Under the pieces are notes generated by a model. The model had not been told where the DNA came from. It was given only the letters and a program-made list of their open reading frames with translations, and did no database searches. The translations under genes were made by a program, and so were the position numbers. Positions 43,272 to 52,168 of a stretch of DNA of 64,000 nucleotides are shown here, in pieces. Source of the stretch: Mesobacillus subterraneus (GTDB lineage Bacteria; Bacillota; Bacilli; Bacillales; Cytobacillaceae); the NCBI RefSeq assembly GCF_020524355.2, contig NZ_CP129019.1, positions 1,736,001 to 1,800,000 on the forward strand, written 5' to 3'. How positions within the stretch are numbered: position 1 is the stretch's first letter; every line of letters begins with the position of its first letter.

Positions 43272-43300
43272 TTGACATAAAATAAGCTTTTCTTTTATAA
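43272..43300 (+). promoter_or_regulatory. Sigma-A promoter of queC
   Basis: TTGACA at 43272-43277 followed after 17 bases by TTATAA (43295-43300); a TATAAA one base further also fits. It lies about 50 bases upstream of the preQ1 riboswitch. Confidence 0.6.
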
Positions 43301-43350
43301 AATGTATGATAAAATAAAAAAGTCAAAATTACATATTCCGTTCTGACGGA

Positions 43351-43384
43351 AGAGGTTCTAGCTACCCTCTCAAAAAAACTAAGG
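43351..43384 (+). promoter_or_regulatory. preQ1-I riboswitch aptamer
   Basis: AGAGGTTCTAGCTAC, CCTCT and a run of A residues ending ACTAAGG match the preQ1 class I aptamer: the AGAGG/CCTCT stem, the C-containing loop and the A-rich tail that forms the pseudoknot. It sits in the leader of queC and should switch expression off when preQ1 is plentiful. Confidence 0.9.
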
Positions 43385-43386
43385 GA

Positions 43387-43421
43387 AAACAGTACTGCTG
43401 TCTTAGTGGTACTGTTTTTTC
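43387..43421 (+). terminator. Riboswitch-controlled terminator
   Basis: AACAGTAC pairs with GTACTGTT and continues into TTTT, three bases past the aptamer. Ligand binding would favour this stem, ending transcription before queC. Confidence 0.8.
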
Positions 43422-43442
43422 TGTTGTAAAGGAGCATTTCTT

Positions 43443-44102
43443 ATGAAAAATGAAAAAGCCGTTGTCGTATTCAGCGGCGGACAGGATAGTACGACTTGCC
43501 TGTTTTGGGCTATGAAGGAATTTGGAGAGGTTGAAGCAGTCACTTTCGATTACAACCAGCGTCATCGGACTGAAATACGATGTGCAGAAGAAATTGCAAG
43601 CGAGCTTGGCATTAAGCATCATGTTCTTGACATGAGTCTGCTAAACCAACTAGCTCCTAACGCACTTACTCGAAGTGATATCGATGTAAAGGATGGGGAA
43701 GACGGAGAACTGCCATCAACATTTGTGCCGGGGAGGAATCTATTGTTTTTATCCTTTGCTGGAGTTCTTGCAAGCCAAGTGAAAGCAAAGCACATCGTAA
43801 CAGGTGTTTGCGAAACGGACTTCAGCGGCTATCCAGATTGCAGGGACGTGTTCATAAAATCATTGAATGTAACTATTAACCTATCAATGGACGAGAACTT
43901 TGTCATTCATACACCATTAATGTGGCTGAATAAGTCACAAACTTGGAAGCTGGCTGATGATTTAGACGCTTTTGAATTTGTCAGGTCAAGAACACTGACT
44001 TGCTATAACGGAGTCATTGCAGATGGCTGTGGTAGCTGTCCGGCCTGTAAGTTACGAAAAAGAGGGCTGGATGAGTTCCTCGAAGGAAATCTTGATACCT
44101 AA
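43443..44102 (+). CDS. queC: 7-cyano-7-deazaguanine synthase QueC
   Basis: A 219-aa enzyme that converts 7-carboxy-7-deazaguanine, ammonia and ATP to preQ0 in queuosine biosynthesis. The PP-loop ATP motif FSGGQDSTT is at residues 10-18, and the zinc site [18 protein letters not shown] near the C-terminus holds the conserved Cys residues together with the Cys of LTCYNG. AAAGGAG precedes the ATG. It is under a preQ1 riboswitch. In B. subtilis it leads a queCDEF operon; here queD, queE and queF do not follow, and a transporter gene comes next. Confidence 0.95.
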   Translation: MKNEKAVVVFSGGQDSTTCLFWAMKEFGEVEAVTFDYNQRHRTEIRCAEEIASELGIKHHVLDMSLLNQLAPNALTRSDIDVKDGEDGELPSTFVPGRNLLFLSFAGVLASQVKAKHIVTGVCETDFSGYPDCRDVFIKSLNVTINLSMDENFVIHTPLMWLNKSQTWKLADDLDAFEFVRSRTLTCYNGVIADGCGSCPACKLRKRGLDEFLEGNLDT

Positions 44103-44161
44103 TTTCAGTTTATGCGATCATGCAAAAATAGATAAAGATATTAATAGACGGAGGTAAGATA

Positions 44162-44701
44162 ATGAGAATCTTTTTATACTTAATTTCAATTGTTACTGCC
44201 AATGTGATTACAGCTGCTCTTGCGCCACTTCAATTTGGAATGTTCATTGTGCCGATGGGGACATTGCTGATAGGGGCTACATTCATTTTCCGTGACCTTG
44301 TGCAGAATAAGTACGGCCGGGCGAAAACTTATATGTTCATCGGTTTGGCGCTCGTTCTTTCTGCTATTGTTTCGTATATACTAGGAGATACACTTACGAT
44401 CGTTTTTGCTTCGGCATTGAGTTTTGCTGTTGCTGAGACGACTGATACTGAAATTTACACGAGGCTTAAGCTTCCAATGAGCTGGAGAATCTTCTACAGC
44501 GGATTAGTTGGCGGCCTCCTGGATTCAGTCATCTTTGTCGTAATCGGGCTAAGTCCATTAGGAGCAAACTTCCTTCCGTGGGAAGCTGTTCCTGCAGCGA
44601 TTTTAGGCCAGGTTATTGTTAAAACCATCATCCAGGGAATTGGCGCAATACTGCTTAACCCTATTAACAACATTTTCAATAATAAAGCAATGACACACTA
44701 G
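44162..44701 (+). CDS. VUT-family transporter, probable queuosine precursor uptake
   Basis: A 179-aa membrane protein with about five to six spans, of the VUT/YhhQ family (FRDLVQNKYGRAKTYM and the C-terminal GQVIVKTIIQGIGAILLNP are typical), whose members import queuosine precursors such as preQ0 or preQ1. It is 59 bases downstream of queC with GGAGGTAAG before its ATG, so the riboswitch probably governs both. The combination allows synthesis plus salvage. A terminator follows. Confidence 0.85.
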   Translation: MRIFLYLISIVTANVITAALAPLQFGMFIVPMGTLLIGATFIFRDLVQNKYGRAKTYMFIGLALVLSAIVSYILGDTLTIVFASALSFAVAETTDTEIYTRLKLPMSWRIFYSGLVGGLLDSVIFVVIGLSPLGANFLPWEAVPAAILGQVIVKTIIQGIGAILLNPINNIFNNKAMTH

Positions 44702-44704
44702 GAT

Positions 44705-44737
44705 AAAAAGGTGCCGATCTATTGATCGAGCACCTTT
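44705..44737 (+). terminator. Terminator of the queC-VUT operon
   Basis: AAAAGGTGC and GCACCTTTT enclose an inner GATC/GATC stem, directly after the transporter stop. Confidence 0.8.
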
Positions 44738-44935
44738 TGTTTGATTATGATGAATTTTACCGGAGTAATATTATCACTTTTTTCTTTCATATTCTCTTGT
44801 TTTTTTTCCTGAAACTCAGGCTGGATCGTTCAGTTTGCCTTTCCAAATTACCGATTATTTCATTCTTGATCACAATAACAAAGGTTGAAAATATTAAAGA
44901 TCAATCCCAAGGAACTGAAGGAGACTCACTGAGCA

Positions 44936-45084
44936 TGTTTAAGCCATATAGCATGTTTAGACCTCGTTACCCATTAGAAAATTTAATTTTAGTCACTGGA
45001 TGCATTATAACTTTAATTTTTTCAAAACGATTCTTTCAATGGTTTTCCAAGGGAAATAGTTTTTTAATTGAATCATGGTCTTGA
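44936..45084 (+). CDS. Doubtful 49-aa open frame
   Basis: From an ATG with AAGGAG upstream: begins MFKPYSMFRPRYPLEN and contains one hydrophobic segment, then overlaps the 3' end of the convergent SDR gene by 80 bases. It could be a small membrane peptide or chance. The rest of 44738-45004 shows no feature. Confidence 0.22.
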
Positions 45085-45835
45085 CACCTTTTCCAATGGG
45101 GTACCTTAGGTTTGGTGAGCTTTCATTTGAAGCAATCGTCACTGCAAGCCTGGCAACATCTAGTGGATCTCCATAGGAATCTTGCTCGGCTGTTAATGTT
45201 TTCATTATTGAATCCTTGAGCAAGTAATATGGTGAATCATTTGGCAGTGATACATTTTCGATGCTTTGCCAAATATTTGTTTTATAAGAACCCGGCTCGA
45301 CAAGAACCACATCAATCCCAAAAGGCTTGAGTTCGAGCCTTAAGCTTTCACTATAACCTTCAAGAGCATGTTTAGAAGAAACGTAGGGAGACAATCCGGG
45401 GAATCCAAATCTGCCGCTGATGCTGCTCATATTGATAATTTTACCTGATCCCTGCCTGCGCATGACAGGAAGGACAGCCTGTGTAACAGCAATAACGCCA
45501 AAAAAGTTCGTTTCAAATTGCCTTCGATAATCATCGACTGTGAGTTCCTCAGAAAATCCACCATGAGCATATCCCGCATTGTTGACGAGCACATCTACAG
45601 ACACAAGGGATTCTACAAACACTTTGTATTTCTCGATTGATTCTTCCATCGTAACATCCAATGGAAAAATGGTTATGTTATCTGTCACACTTTCAGCGGC
45701 AGCAAGTTTTAGCAGGTGTTCTTTTTTATAGAGGTTTCGCATTGTTGCGATCACCTGGAAACCTGATTTAGCCAATTCGACCGCGATCAATTCACCAAAC
45801 CCGCTAGAGGAGCCAGTTACAATGGCTGTTTTCAA
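45005..45835 (-). CDS. Short-chain dehydrogenase/reductase (SDR family)
   Basis: A 276-aa NAD(P)-dependent oxidoreductase. The cofactor motif TGSSSGFG is at about residues 6-13, NNAG at about 88-91, the catalytic Ser in INMSSISG and the YxxxK motif (YVSSK) follow. It is a classical SDR; the substrate is unknown. TTG at 45835 with AGAAGGTG upstream is taken as the start, removing about 20 unlikely N-terminal residues of the longer frame. Confidence 0.87.
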   Translation of the reverse strand: MKTAIVTGSSSGFGELIAVELAKSGFQVIATMRNLYKKEHLLKLAAAESVTDNITIFPLDVTMEESIEKYKVFVESLVSVDVLVNNAGYAHGGFSEELTVDDYRRQFETNFFGVIAVTQAVLPVMRRQGSGKIINMSSISGRFGFPGLSPYVSSKHALEGYSESLRLELKPFGIDVVLVEPGSYKTNIWQSIENVSLPNDSPYYLLKDSIMKTLTAEQDSYGDPLDVARLAVTIASNESSPNLRYPIGKGVKTMIQLKNYFPWKTIERIVLKKLKL

Positions 45836-45968
45836 ATATTTCACCTTCTTCACTGTCTTTTTTACTATATTACAGTAAAAAATTATTTTAAACATGAACT
45901 AATGTATCTTTCTAGCATTCATGGAAAAAATCTAATACTGTGGATTTTCCATGAAAAGGAGCATGCAT

Positions 45969-46241
45969 ATGACGAAGGTAGAAGCATTCAAAATCCTTAA
46001 TTTGATTGAAAAAGTTTATCCGCTTGTAACTTTAAAGAGTGAAACGATTCTTATGTGGTTGGCCAATTGTGAGTCAGTGGATTATGGAAAGGTGTTGAAT
46101 AAACTGGCCGTTCATATAAGGAGTAATCCATTTCCTCCGACAGTACAGGAAATCTTAGCAAAACCTTGTAATGAAGGCAAATATATCGAGTGGGAGGAGG
46201 AATATTCAATTAGACCGGCCGAAAAATTTTGTGGCAAATAA
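45969..46241 (+). CDS. Replicative helicase loader/inhibitor-like protein (G39P type)
   Basis: A 90-aa protein opening TKVEAFKILNLIEKVYP and ending with a FPPTVQEILAKP segment, the layout of the phage G39P-like helicase loader/inhibitor family (Loader and inhibitor of G40P). Phage G39P binds and delivers the replicative helicase. No other phage genes surround it, so it is an isolated copy. ATG 45969 with AAGGAG upstream is preferred over two earlier ATGs. It ends at an inverted family A repeat. Confidence 0.72.
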   Translation: MTKVEAFKILNLIEKVYPLVTLKSETILMWLANCESVDYGKVLNKLAVHIRSNPFPPTVQEILAKPCNEGKYIEWEEEYSIRPAEKFCGK

Positions 46242-46382
46242 GAAAAGCGCAAGCGCCTTGGTCAGCCCCGACAAGCGCTGGAGGGCCGACCAATGAAGTG
46301 GTTCTTTGACTTCAATGATCGGACCGAAGCGACTCGAGGGGCTAGGCGCTGGAGCTGGACACTAATCTATGTATAAAAATTT
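46241..46382. repeat. Intergenic repeat family A, inverted copy 4
   Basis: Reverse complement of copies 2 and 3, running from AGAAAAGCGCAAGCGCCTTGG to GGACACTAATCTATG-TATAAAAATTTAA, i.e. it includes the AT-rich leader. From 46383 to 46600 nothing is recognised in the A+T-rich sequence. Confidence 0.8.
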
Positions 46383-46604
46383 AATACATTTAGTAAAAAA
46401 ATTAGTGTATAACTAATTGTTGCATTTGATATTCGATAAGTATTGTAATTTTTCAGATGAAAATCAAGCTTCATTTGATAAAGAAGAACTTACAATAAAA
46501 TTCACCATTTAACTTTATTTTAAAAATATCAACAAATATTATTACCTGGTCTTAGTGGTGGAAACATTGATAAATCAGGGTTTTGAACAAGAACTTTACT
46601 GAAA

Positions 46605-46634
46605 CATGACATTTATCATGTGTCATGCATGACA
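46605..46634 (+). promoter_or_regulatory. DesR operator, two adjacent dyads
   Basis: CATGA-N6-TCATG at 46605-46620 and, directly after it, the perfect palindrome TGTCATGCATGACA at 46621-46634. This matches the tandem DesR sites upstream of des in B. subtilis. It lies immediately upstream of a TGCACA (46643-46648), 17 bases, TATAAT (46666-46671) promoter, as needed for activation by phosphorylated DesR. Confidence 0.85.
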
Positions 46635-46711
46635 CCTGCTACTGCACAGATTCATTTCCCTTATTTATAATTTGGTTAACTAACAAATCCGAAAGGGGAA
46701 TTTATAACAAG

Positions 46712-47746
46712 ATGGCAACTCACAACGCAAAGGAACTTAGAAAACAGGTCGCCCCTTATGAAAGTTCTAACATTAAAGATAGTATCATTCAAATAATCAA
46801 TACGGTCGTTCCATTTTTAGTTTTATGGTTTTTGACCTACCAAAGCATCGAGATTTCTTATTTGTTAACTATTGGAATCGCTGTTCTTGCAGCTGGTTTC
46901 ATGATCAGGATCTTCATTATCTTCCATGATTGTACGCACCATTCATTTTTCAAGAATCGTACAGCGAACAAAGTGGTTGGTACGCTCACAGGAGTATTGA
47001 CATTGTTCCCTTATAGCCAGTGGGGACATGAACATTCTGTGCACCACGCAACGAGCAGCAACTTGGACAAGCGTGGGACAGGGGACATCTGGGTCCTGAC
47101 AGTCGATGAATATATGGCTGCCCCTATGTGGACGAAACTCGCATACAGACTCTACCGTAACCCATTGGTGATGTTTGTACTTGGGCCGATTTATATTGTT
47201 TTGATTACGAACCGTTTTAATCGAAAAGGTGCAAGGACTAAGGAGCGCTTGAACACCTATCTAACGAATGTGCTGATTTTTGGAATTTCTGCTCTATTGA
47301 TTTGGGCAATTGGCTGGAAGGCATTCATAATGGTTGAAGGACCTATCTTCTTTATTGCAGGTATGTTTGGCATTTGGCTATTCTATGTACAGCATACATT
47401 CGAAGATTCATATTTCGAGGCTGATAAGGATTGGGAATACGTGAGAGCTGCGGTAGAAGGAAGTTCATATTATCAGCTTCCTAAGGTACTACAATGGATA
47501 ACTGGCAACATCGGATACCACCATGTACACCATTTAAGCCCGAGGGTTCCCAATTATAAACTTGAAGAAGTCCACAAGAATACGAAGCCTTTGCAGAATG
47601 TCCCGACCATAACACTTTCTACAAGCTTAACATCATTGAAATTCCGTTTATGGGATGAACGGAATAAGCAGTTTATCAGCTTCAAGGAAATGAAGGCATA
47701 TGAGCGAACAAATAAATTGACGGCTCAGACGAAGCCAGAACTATAA
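46712..47746 (+). CDS. des: Fatty acid desaturase (Delta5-type Des)
   Basis: A 344-aa membrane enzyme that introduces double bonds into membrane phospholipid acyl chains at low temperature. Three His boxes are visible: HDCTHH (about 71-76), HSVHHA (about 109-113) and HHVHH (about 272-276), which bind the di-iron centre; four spans surround them. It is followed by its own regulators desK and desR, and preceded by a DesR operator. AAAGGGG lies about 13 bases before the ATG, a long spacing. Terminator at 47751-47804. Confidence 0.93.
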   Translation: MATHNAKELRKQVAPYESSNIKDSIIQIINTVVPFLVLWFLTYQSIEISYLLTIGIAVLAAGFMIRIFIIFHDCTHHSFFKNRTANKVVGTLTGVLTLFPYSQWGHEHSVHHATSSNLDKRGTGDIWVLTVDEYMAAPMWTKLAYRLYRNPLVMFVLGPIYIVLITNRFNRKGARTKERLNTYLTNVLIFGISALLIWAIGWKAFIMVEGPIFFIAGMFGIWLFYVQHTFEDSYFEADKDWEYVRAAVEGSSYYQLPKVLQWITGNIGYHHVHHLSPRVPNYKLEEVHKNTKPLQNVPTITLSTSLTSLKFRLWDERNKQFISFKEMKAYERTNKLTAQTKPEL

Positions 47747-47750
47747 AATC

Positions 47751-47804
47751 AACTCCCCTTATTCCAGGATTGAATCACTCCAGGATTAAGGGGAGTAATT
47801 TTTT
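47751..47804 (+). terminator. Terminator of des
   Basis: ACTCCCCTTA pairs with TAAGGGGAGT around a large loop that has its own GGATT/AATCC stem, followed by TTTTTT. Confidence 0.8.
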
Positions 47805-47870
47805 GTAAGCTGACAAATTTTTCTTATGGTAAAATGAAAGTAGATATGTATAAAAAGCAGAGGTTTTAAT

Positions 47871-49010
47871 ATGATTAAAAAGTTTTTCAATTCGCTTAGA
47901 AGTACGGGTATCTCACCTTATATTTGGACGATCCTTGGCATATTGCCTTTTTACTTCATTTGGCAGATGCCAACAACAATCGGAAAAGTGGTAGGTATCA
48001 TATTGAGCCTATTGTTCTTTCTCGTATACTGGGTGGCTTTTGTCTCAAAAGGCTGGACAGTATATCTATGGACTTGTATATTAATCGGAATTTCTATAGC
48101 GTCGACAAGTCTTTTCAGTTATATATATTTTGCGTTTTTTATCGCATATTTTATTGGGAATATCAAAGACAGGCTTCCATTTCTTGTTTTATATTTCATC
48201 CATCTTATAGGGACGTCGATCGTCATTAACTTTGAAATTGTCCTCAAGGAAGACTTTTTCATCAGACAGCTGCCAATCATTGTGATTGTATGGATTGGTG
48301 TCATACTACTTCCGTTTAGTATCCATAACAGAAATGAAAGAGGAGAACTGGAAGAGAAGCTTGAGGATGCCAACAAACGAATTTCCGATTTGGTAAAAAT
48401 AGAGGAGCGACAGAGGATTGCCCGTGATTTGCATGATACCCTCGGTCAGAAACTTTCCCTGATAGGACTCAAAAGTGACTTAGCAAGGAAATTAATCAAT
48501 AAAGATCCAGAGCTGGCAAAAGAAGAACTGAAGGATGTCCAGCAGACGGCGAGAACAGCACTTAACGAAGTAAGAAAAATGGTTGCCGAAATGAGGGGAA
48601 TCCGGGTCCGTGATGAATTGGTCCATGTCAGCCAAATGTTAAAAGCTGCTGAGATCAAGTTTATCGGGGATGAAGAGGAATTCAATCTCAACAATGTGTC
48701 CTTGCTGTCAGAGAATATCCTTAGCATGTGTTTAAAGGAAGCAGTTACGAACGTAGTGAAGCATAGTAAGGCATCAATCTGCACCATCTCCATAAAGCAG
48801 ACAGAGAAGGAACTGGTTGCAGAAATTAGTGACAATGGGGTCGGGAAAATCTCAGATGAAGATCTATATAAAGGCAGTGGTCTACATGGTATGAGAGAAC
48901 GTCTTGAGTTCGTGAATGGTACCCTTGATATATTTTCAGAAGACGGCACGACATTATTAATCAAGATACCAAAGGTATTAAAACAATCTGGCAGGGAGGA
49001 CCTTATATGA
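47871..49010 (+). CDS. desK: Sensor histidine kinase DesK
   Basis: A 379-aa membrane thermosensor. Four to five N-terminal spans (about 18-155) lead through a coiled coil (about 155-180) to a HisKA_3 dimerisation domain with phosphorylated His in ARDLHDTLGQK (about residue 188) and a HATPase_c domain (DNGVGK, GSGLHGMRERL). It senses membrane thickening on cooling and phosphorylates DesR. GAGG precedes the ATG. The last codons overlap the desR start (ATGA), giving translational coupling. Confidence 0.93.
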   Translation: MIKKFFNSLRSTGISPYIWTILGILPFYFIWQMPTTIGKVVGIILSLLFFLVYWVAFVSKGWTVYLWTCILIGISIASTSLFSYIYFAFFIAYFIGNIKDRLPFLVLYFIHLIGTSIVINFEIVLKEDFFIRQLPIIVIVWIGVILLPFSIHNRNERGELEEKLEDANKRISDLVKIEERQRIARDLHDTLGQKLSLIGLKSDLARKLINKDPELAKEELKDVQQTARTALNEVRKMVAEMRGIRVRDELVHVSQMLKAAEIKFIGDEEEFNLNNVSLLSENILSMCLKEAVTNVVKHSKASICTISIKQTEKELVAEISDNGVGKISDEDLYKGSGLHGMRERLEFVNGTLDIFSEDGTTLLIKIPKVLKQSGREDLI

Positions 49011-49606
49011 TTCGGATTGTCATTGCTGAGGACCAGCGCATGCTGTTGGGGGCATTAGGCTCCCTTTTGAGTCTTGAGGATGATATGGAAGTTGTGGGAA
49101 AGGCGAGCAATGGGGAAGAAGCTGTCGCGCTTGCCAAAGAGCTCAAGCCGGACATCTGTGTGATGGATATTGAAATGCCGGGTAAAACCGGACTGGAAGC
49201 AGCTGAAGAATTGAAGGGATTGGGATGCAAAGTTATAATTCTAACAACGTTTGCGCGCTCTGGATATTTTCAGCGAGCGCTAAAAGCTGGTGTGAGCGGA
49301 TATTTGCTTAAAGATAGTCCGTCTGAGGAGCTTGCAAGCTCGATTCGCAGTGTGATGAGGGGCAGGCGAGTATATGCACCTGAACTTATGGACGATGTAT
49401 ACAGCGAAGAAAATCCACTGACTGAACGTGAAATGGAAGTGCTTGAACTAGTAGCCGATGGAAAAAATACGAAGGAAATTGCGGGGCAGCTAAGCATTAC
49501 AACAGGTACAGTAAGAAATTATATTTCAACGATCTTGGATAAGCTTCAAGTTACCAACAGGATTGAAGCAATTACACAATCAAAGGAAAAAGGCTGGTTT
49601 AAGTAG
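49007..49606 (+). CDS. desR: Response regulator DesR
   Basis: A 199-aa NarL-type regulator: receiver domain with phosphoacceptor Asp54 (CVMDIEMPG), LTTF at the conserved Thr, and a LuxR-type helix-turn-helix (about 138-195; LTEREMEVLELVADGKNTKEIA). When phosphorylated by DesK it activates des through the operator at 46605-46634. It starts within the desK stop codon region and is closed by a bidirectional terminator. Confidence 0.93.
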   Translation: MIRIVIAEDQRMLLGALGSLLSLEDDMEVVGKASNGEEAVALAKELKPDICVMDIEMPGKTGLEAAEELKGLGCKVIILTTFARSGYFQRALKAGVSGYLLKDSPSEELASSIRSVMRGRRVYAPELMDDVYSEENPLTEREMEVLELVADGKNTKEIAGQLSITTGTVRNYISTILDKLQVTNRIEAITQSKEKGWFK

Positions 49607-49607
49607 T

Positions 49608-49634
49608 AAAAAGAGCCTGAGATCAGGCTCTTTT
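49608..49634. terminator. Bidirectional terminator
   Basis: AAAAAGAGCCTGA-GA-TCAGGCTCTTTT, between desR and the convergent GIY-YIG gene. Confidence 0.85.
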
Positions 49635-50007
49635 ATTTATAAAATACCTTATCGATATTATATTTAGCTTTAAGAGTGTTGATTGCAAAGGTTTCATAAA
49701 TTTCTCTGTCTATCGGATCAACCACGGTAATGACAGCGATCTTGTTGACTTCATGACGGTGGTTTTTAATAGGGGAAACGCTATCCTCAAAATGTTTCTT
49801 AACGCGAGGTCTTAGTTTTCGTGCCTTCCCTACGTACATCAACTCATCGTCAGCGTCGAAAAACAATATGATTCCGCCTTTATCCCTTGGGATACGGTGA
49901 TAATCTGTAAAACCATATTCACTGCTGATGACCGCTTCAACCTTTTCTCCTAATTGCTTGCTTCGTGTAATGACTACATCTGGTGCTGGTAGTTCAATCT
50001 TAATCAC
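49633..50007 (-). CDS. GIY-YIG nuclease family protein
   Basis: A 124-aa protein with a GIY-YIG-like nuclease core: ILFFDADDELMYVGKARKLRPRVKKHF (about residues 47-73) contains the variant of the two-part motif (…LFF…YVGKA) and the catalytic Arg. Family members include single-domain nucleases of unknown substrate and the UvrC N-domain. GTG at 50007 has GGAAGTGATTATTA upstream. It is convergent with desR. Confidence 0.82.
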   Translation of the reverse strand: MIKIELPAPDVVITRSKQLGEKVEAVISSEYGFTDYHRIPRDKGGIILFFDADDELMYVGKARKLRPRVKKHFEDSVSPIKNHRHEVNKIAVITVVDPIDREIYETFAINTLKAKYNIDKVFYK

Positions 50008-50144
50008 TAATAATCACTTCCTATTCTTCAATTAGTAAATCGTACCACAGCCAAATATGAAAATCCACATATTATTATTTTACCCAATCAGAAAGAGCCT
50101 GACCCTAAATGAATAAATAAGAAGAAATTTTCTCAGTTCTCTTA

Positions 50145-50248
50145 TGGACACTTTTTAAAGAAACAGCCGTGAGATTGTCCGATAGAGAGGTTCTAATGGA
50201 CACTTTTTAAAGATAAAGCTGTGAGAATGTCTGTTAAAGAAGTTCTTT
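50145..50248. repeat. Tandem direct repeat, two 52-base units
   Basis: TGGACACTTTTTAAAG begins at 50145 and again at 50197. Each unit continues with a GCCGTGAGATTGTC / GCTGTGAGAATGTC block and ends in (A/G)GTTCT. A following CGGACAATCC is the inverse of the ATTGTCCG inside unit 1. The rest of the 50008-50444 gap shows no other feature. Confidence 0.8.
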
Positions 50249-50444
50249 CGGACAATCCTGGATGGGAAAATTGTTACAATAAAGAATAGAAGGACTGCCG
50301 GTAAAATAAAGACTGCTTGGATTAATCCGGAGTCACATTTAGGTAGTTGGATCAATTTTAAGCTTGATATTTTCCTCCTCAAAAAGCAATAATGAGAAGG
50401 ATGGTTGGTAATATCCAGCCTTTTAAAGAAAGCAGGGATTAAAT

Positions 50445-52019
50445 TTGAATCAATTTAGATCTTTAGGTATATCAGAACTACTTGCAGAAACGCTTAACCA
50501 GCATGGAATTTCGAAACCTACATCAATACAGGAAAAAGCAATACCATTATTGCTTGATGGCAAGGATGTTATTGCACAGTCGCAGACGGGTACAGGGAAA
50601 ACCTTTGCTTTCGTGCTGCCTATCCTGGAGAAAATCGATATCGAAAAATCAAATATACAGGCATTGATTGTAACACCTACAAGAGAGCTTGCATTACAGA
50701 TAACGAATGAAATTACCAAACTCATTGAAGGAATGGAAGGAATAAATGTTCTTGCTGTCTATGGAGGTCAGGATGTTGAATCACAGCTGAAAAAACTAAA
50801 GAAAAACATCCATATAGTTATTGGTACTCCTGGAAGATTGCTTGACCATATCCGCAGGGGGACTGTTGATTTTTCCAATGCAGCTACTCTTGTACTTGAT
50901 GAAGCAGATCAAATGCTTCATATCGGTTTCTTGAATGAGGTTGAAGAAATCATTAAACAAACACCTAAAACAAGGCAAACCTTACTCTTTTCAGCGACAA
51001 TGCCTGATGAAATTAAAAGGCTAGCCAAACAACACATGTATAAACCAGAATATATCCAGGTCGAGAAAACACAGGCCCCATTAGAAAACATCAAACAAAT
51101 TGCCATAAGTACAACCGACAGGGCCAAACAAAATGATTTAATTCAATCACTTGGATTGTATCAGCCGTTTTTAGGAGTGATTTTCTGCAGGACAAAAAGA
51201 AGGGTTAGCAAGTTGAATGACGCTTTGAAAGCGAACCATTTTAACTGTGACGAACTGCATGGAGACCTTTCTCAGGCGAAAAGGGAACAGGTGATGAAAA
51301 AGTTCCGTGACGCAAAGATCCAGTATTTGATCGCTACCGATGTCGCGGCAAGGGGTCTGGACGTTGAAGGTGTCACACACGTTTTCAATTATGATATCCC
51401 TTTGGATACAGAAAGCTACATCCATCGAATTGGCCGTACGGGCAGGGCAGGCAGTGAAGGGCTTGCTTTAACTTTTTATTCGCCAAAAGATAGACCATTA
51501 TTGGATCAGATTGAAACAGAGCTAAAAATTAGAATCGAAAAGAAAAACATGGGGAACGCCAAAAAAGGCGAATCTGAAACAGATGAATATAACTCAGGCA
51601 ATAAAAGCAAACAAAGATCAGGTGATTACAAGGGAAAGAATACCAGATCGAGAAGACGAGATGATAGGAAACCGGAAAGAGACCATCGTGGCGAAAAAAT
51701 AGGAAAAGAACCCGCTTCCCGGAGCAGGGCTGAAGATAGACGTGAAGCCAGGTACGAGGGGCCAGGACGAAGAGATAGGGAACAACCGTCTCCAAGGCGT
51801 GAGCGGAGAAGCTATCCTGAAGGGCAGCAAATAAGTTCCTCTCGTTCAGGTGGAAGAAGAATGGAAAAACCTTCAAGCCGTGGTAGTGAAGAAAGACCAA
51901 GAAGAAATACTGGAGAAAAACCAAATCAGGATACGCTAGGCAGAGAGAGAAGGAACTATAGCTCACCTGGAGGCAGAACCCAAAAAAGGAGCGGTTCAAG
52001 CAATCGCAGGAGCAGGTAA
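50445..52019 (+). CDS. DEAD-box RNA helicase with RGG/Arg-Ser-rich tail
   Basis: A 524-aa ATP-dependent RNA helicase. Two RecA-like domains hold Q motif (GISKPTSIQ), motif [15 protein letters not shown] (VLDEADQM), SAT (LLFSATM) and motif [12 protein letters not shown], within residues 1-365. From about 380 the tail is low complexity, rich in Arg, Ser, Glu and Gly ([17 protein letters not shown]), likely an RNA-binding, ribosome- or degradosome-associated segment as in CshA, but longer and more acidic. The gene's own terminator has been split by an IS1182 element starting 27 bases after the stop. Confidence 0.92.
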   Translation: MNQFRSLGISELLAETLNQHGISKPTSIQEKAIPLLLDGKDVIAQSQTGTGKTFAFVLPILEKIDIEKSNIQALIVTPTRELALQITNEITKLIEGMEGINVLAVYGGQDVESQLKKLKKNIHIVIGTPGRLLDHIRRGTVDFSNAATLVLDEADQMLHIGFLNEVEEIIKQTPKTRQTLLFSATMPDEIKRLAKQHMYKPEYIQVEKTQAPLENIKQIAISTTDRAKQNDLIQSLGLYQPFLGVIFCRTKRRVSKLNDALKANHFNCDELHGDLSQAKREQVMKKFRDAKIQYLIATDVAARGLDVEGVTHVFNYDIPLDTESYIHRIGRTGRAGSEGLALTFYSPKDRPLLDQIETELKIRIEKKNMGNAKKGESETDEYNSGNKSKQRSGDYKGKNTRSRRRDDRKPERDHRGEKIGKEPASRSRAEDRREARYEGPGRRDREQPSPRRERRSYPEGQQISSSRSGGRRMEKPSSRGSEERPRRNTGEKPNQDTLGRERRNYSSPGGRTQKRSGSSNRRSR

Positions 52020-52038
52020 CTGGCACAAAAACAGACCG

Positions 52039-52046
52039 CAAATTGC
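52039..52046. repeat. Left target duplication of the second IS1182 element
   Basis: CAAATTGC, repeated at 53924-53931. Joining the flanks gives CACAAAAACAGACCGC-AAATT-GCGGTCTGTTTTTGTG, a perfect terminator of the helicase gene, so the element entered its loop and stem. Confidence 0.8.
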
Positions 52047-52094
52047 GAGGCCACTGAAAATCTGCCGATTTTTTAGATTTTCTTGATAACCAAA

Positions 52095-52145
52095 CAAAAA
52101 AGCCGATCCAATTCCATATTTTTGGAATTGGATCGGCTTTTTTTC
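52095..52145 (-). terminator. Terminator of the second IS1182 transposase
   Basis: AAAAAAGCCGATCCAATTCC pairs with its complement across a 9-base loop, with long T and A runs on both sides, so it works in either direction. Confidence 0.88.
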
Positions 52146-52168
52146 TAGTTTCTTGTCCCCTTTGGCCT

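Noticed and set aside
43351..43421. T-box or other leader instead of a preQ1 riboswitch
   Set aside because: The loop sequence and A-rich tail fit preQ1-I and the gene is queC; no T-box motif is present.
44722..45084. 120-codon plus-strand frame from 44722
   Set aside because: Its first part overlaps the terminator of the VUT gene and has no start signal; only the last 49 codons have a plausible start, kept as doubtful.
51529..52041. 170-codon minus-strand frame opposite the helicase tail
   Set aside because: It mirrors the Arg/Ser/Glu-rich low-complexity tail and crosses the IS target site.
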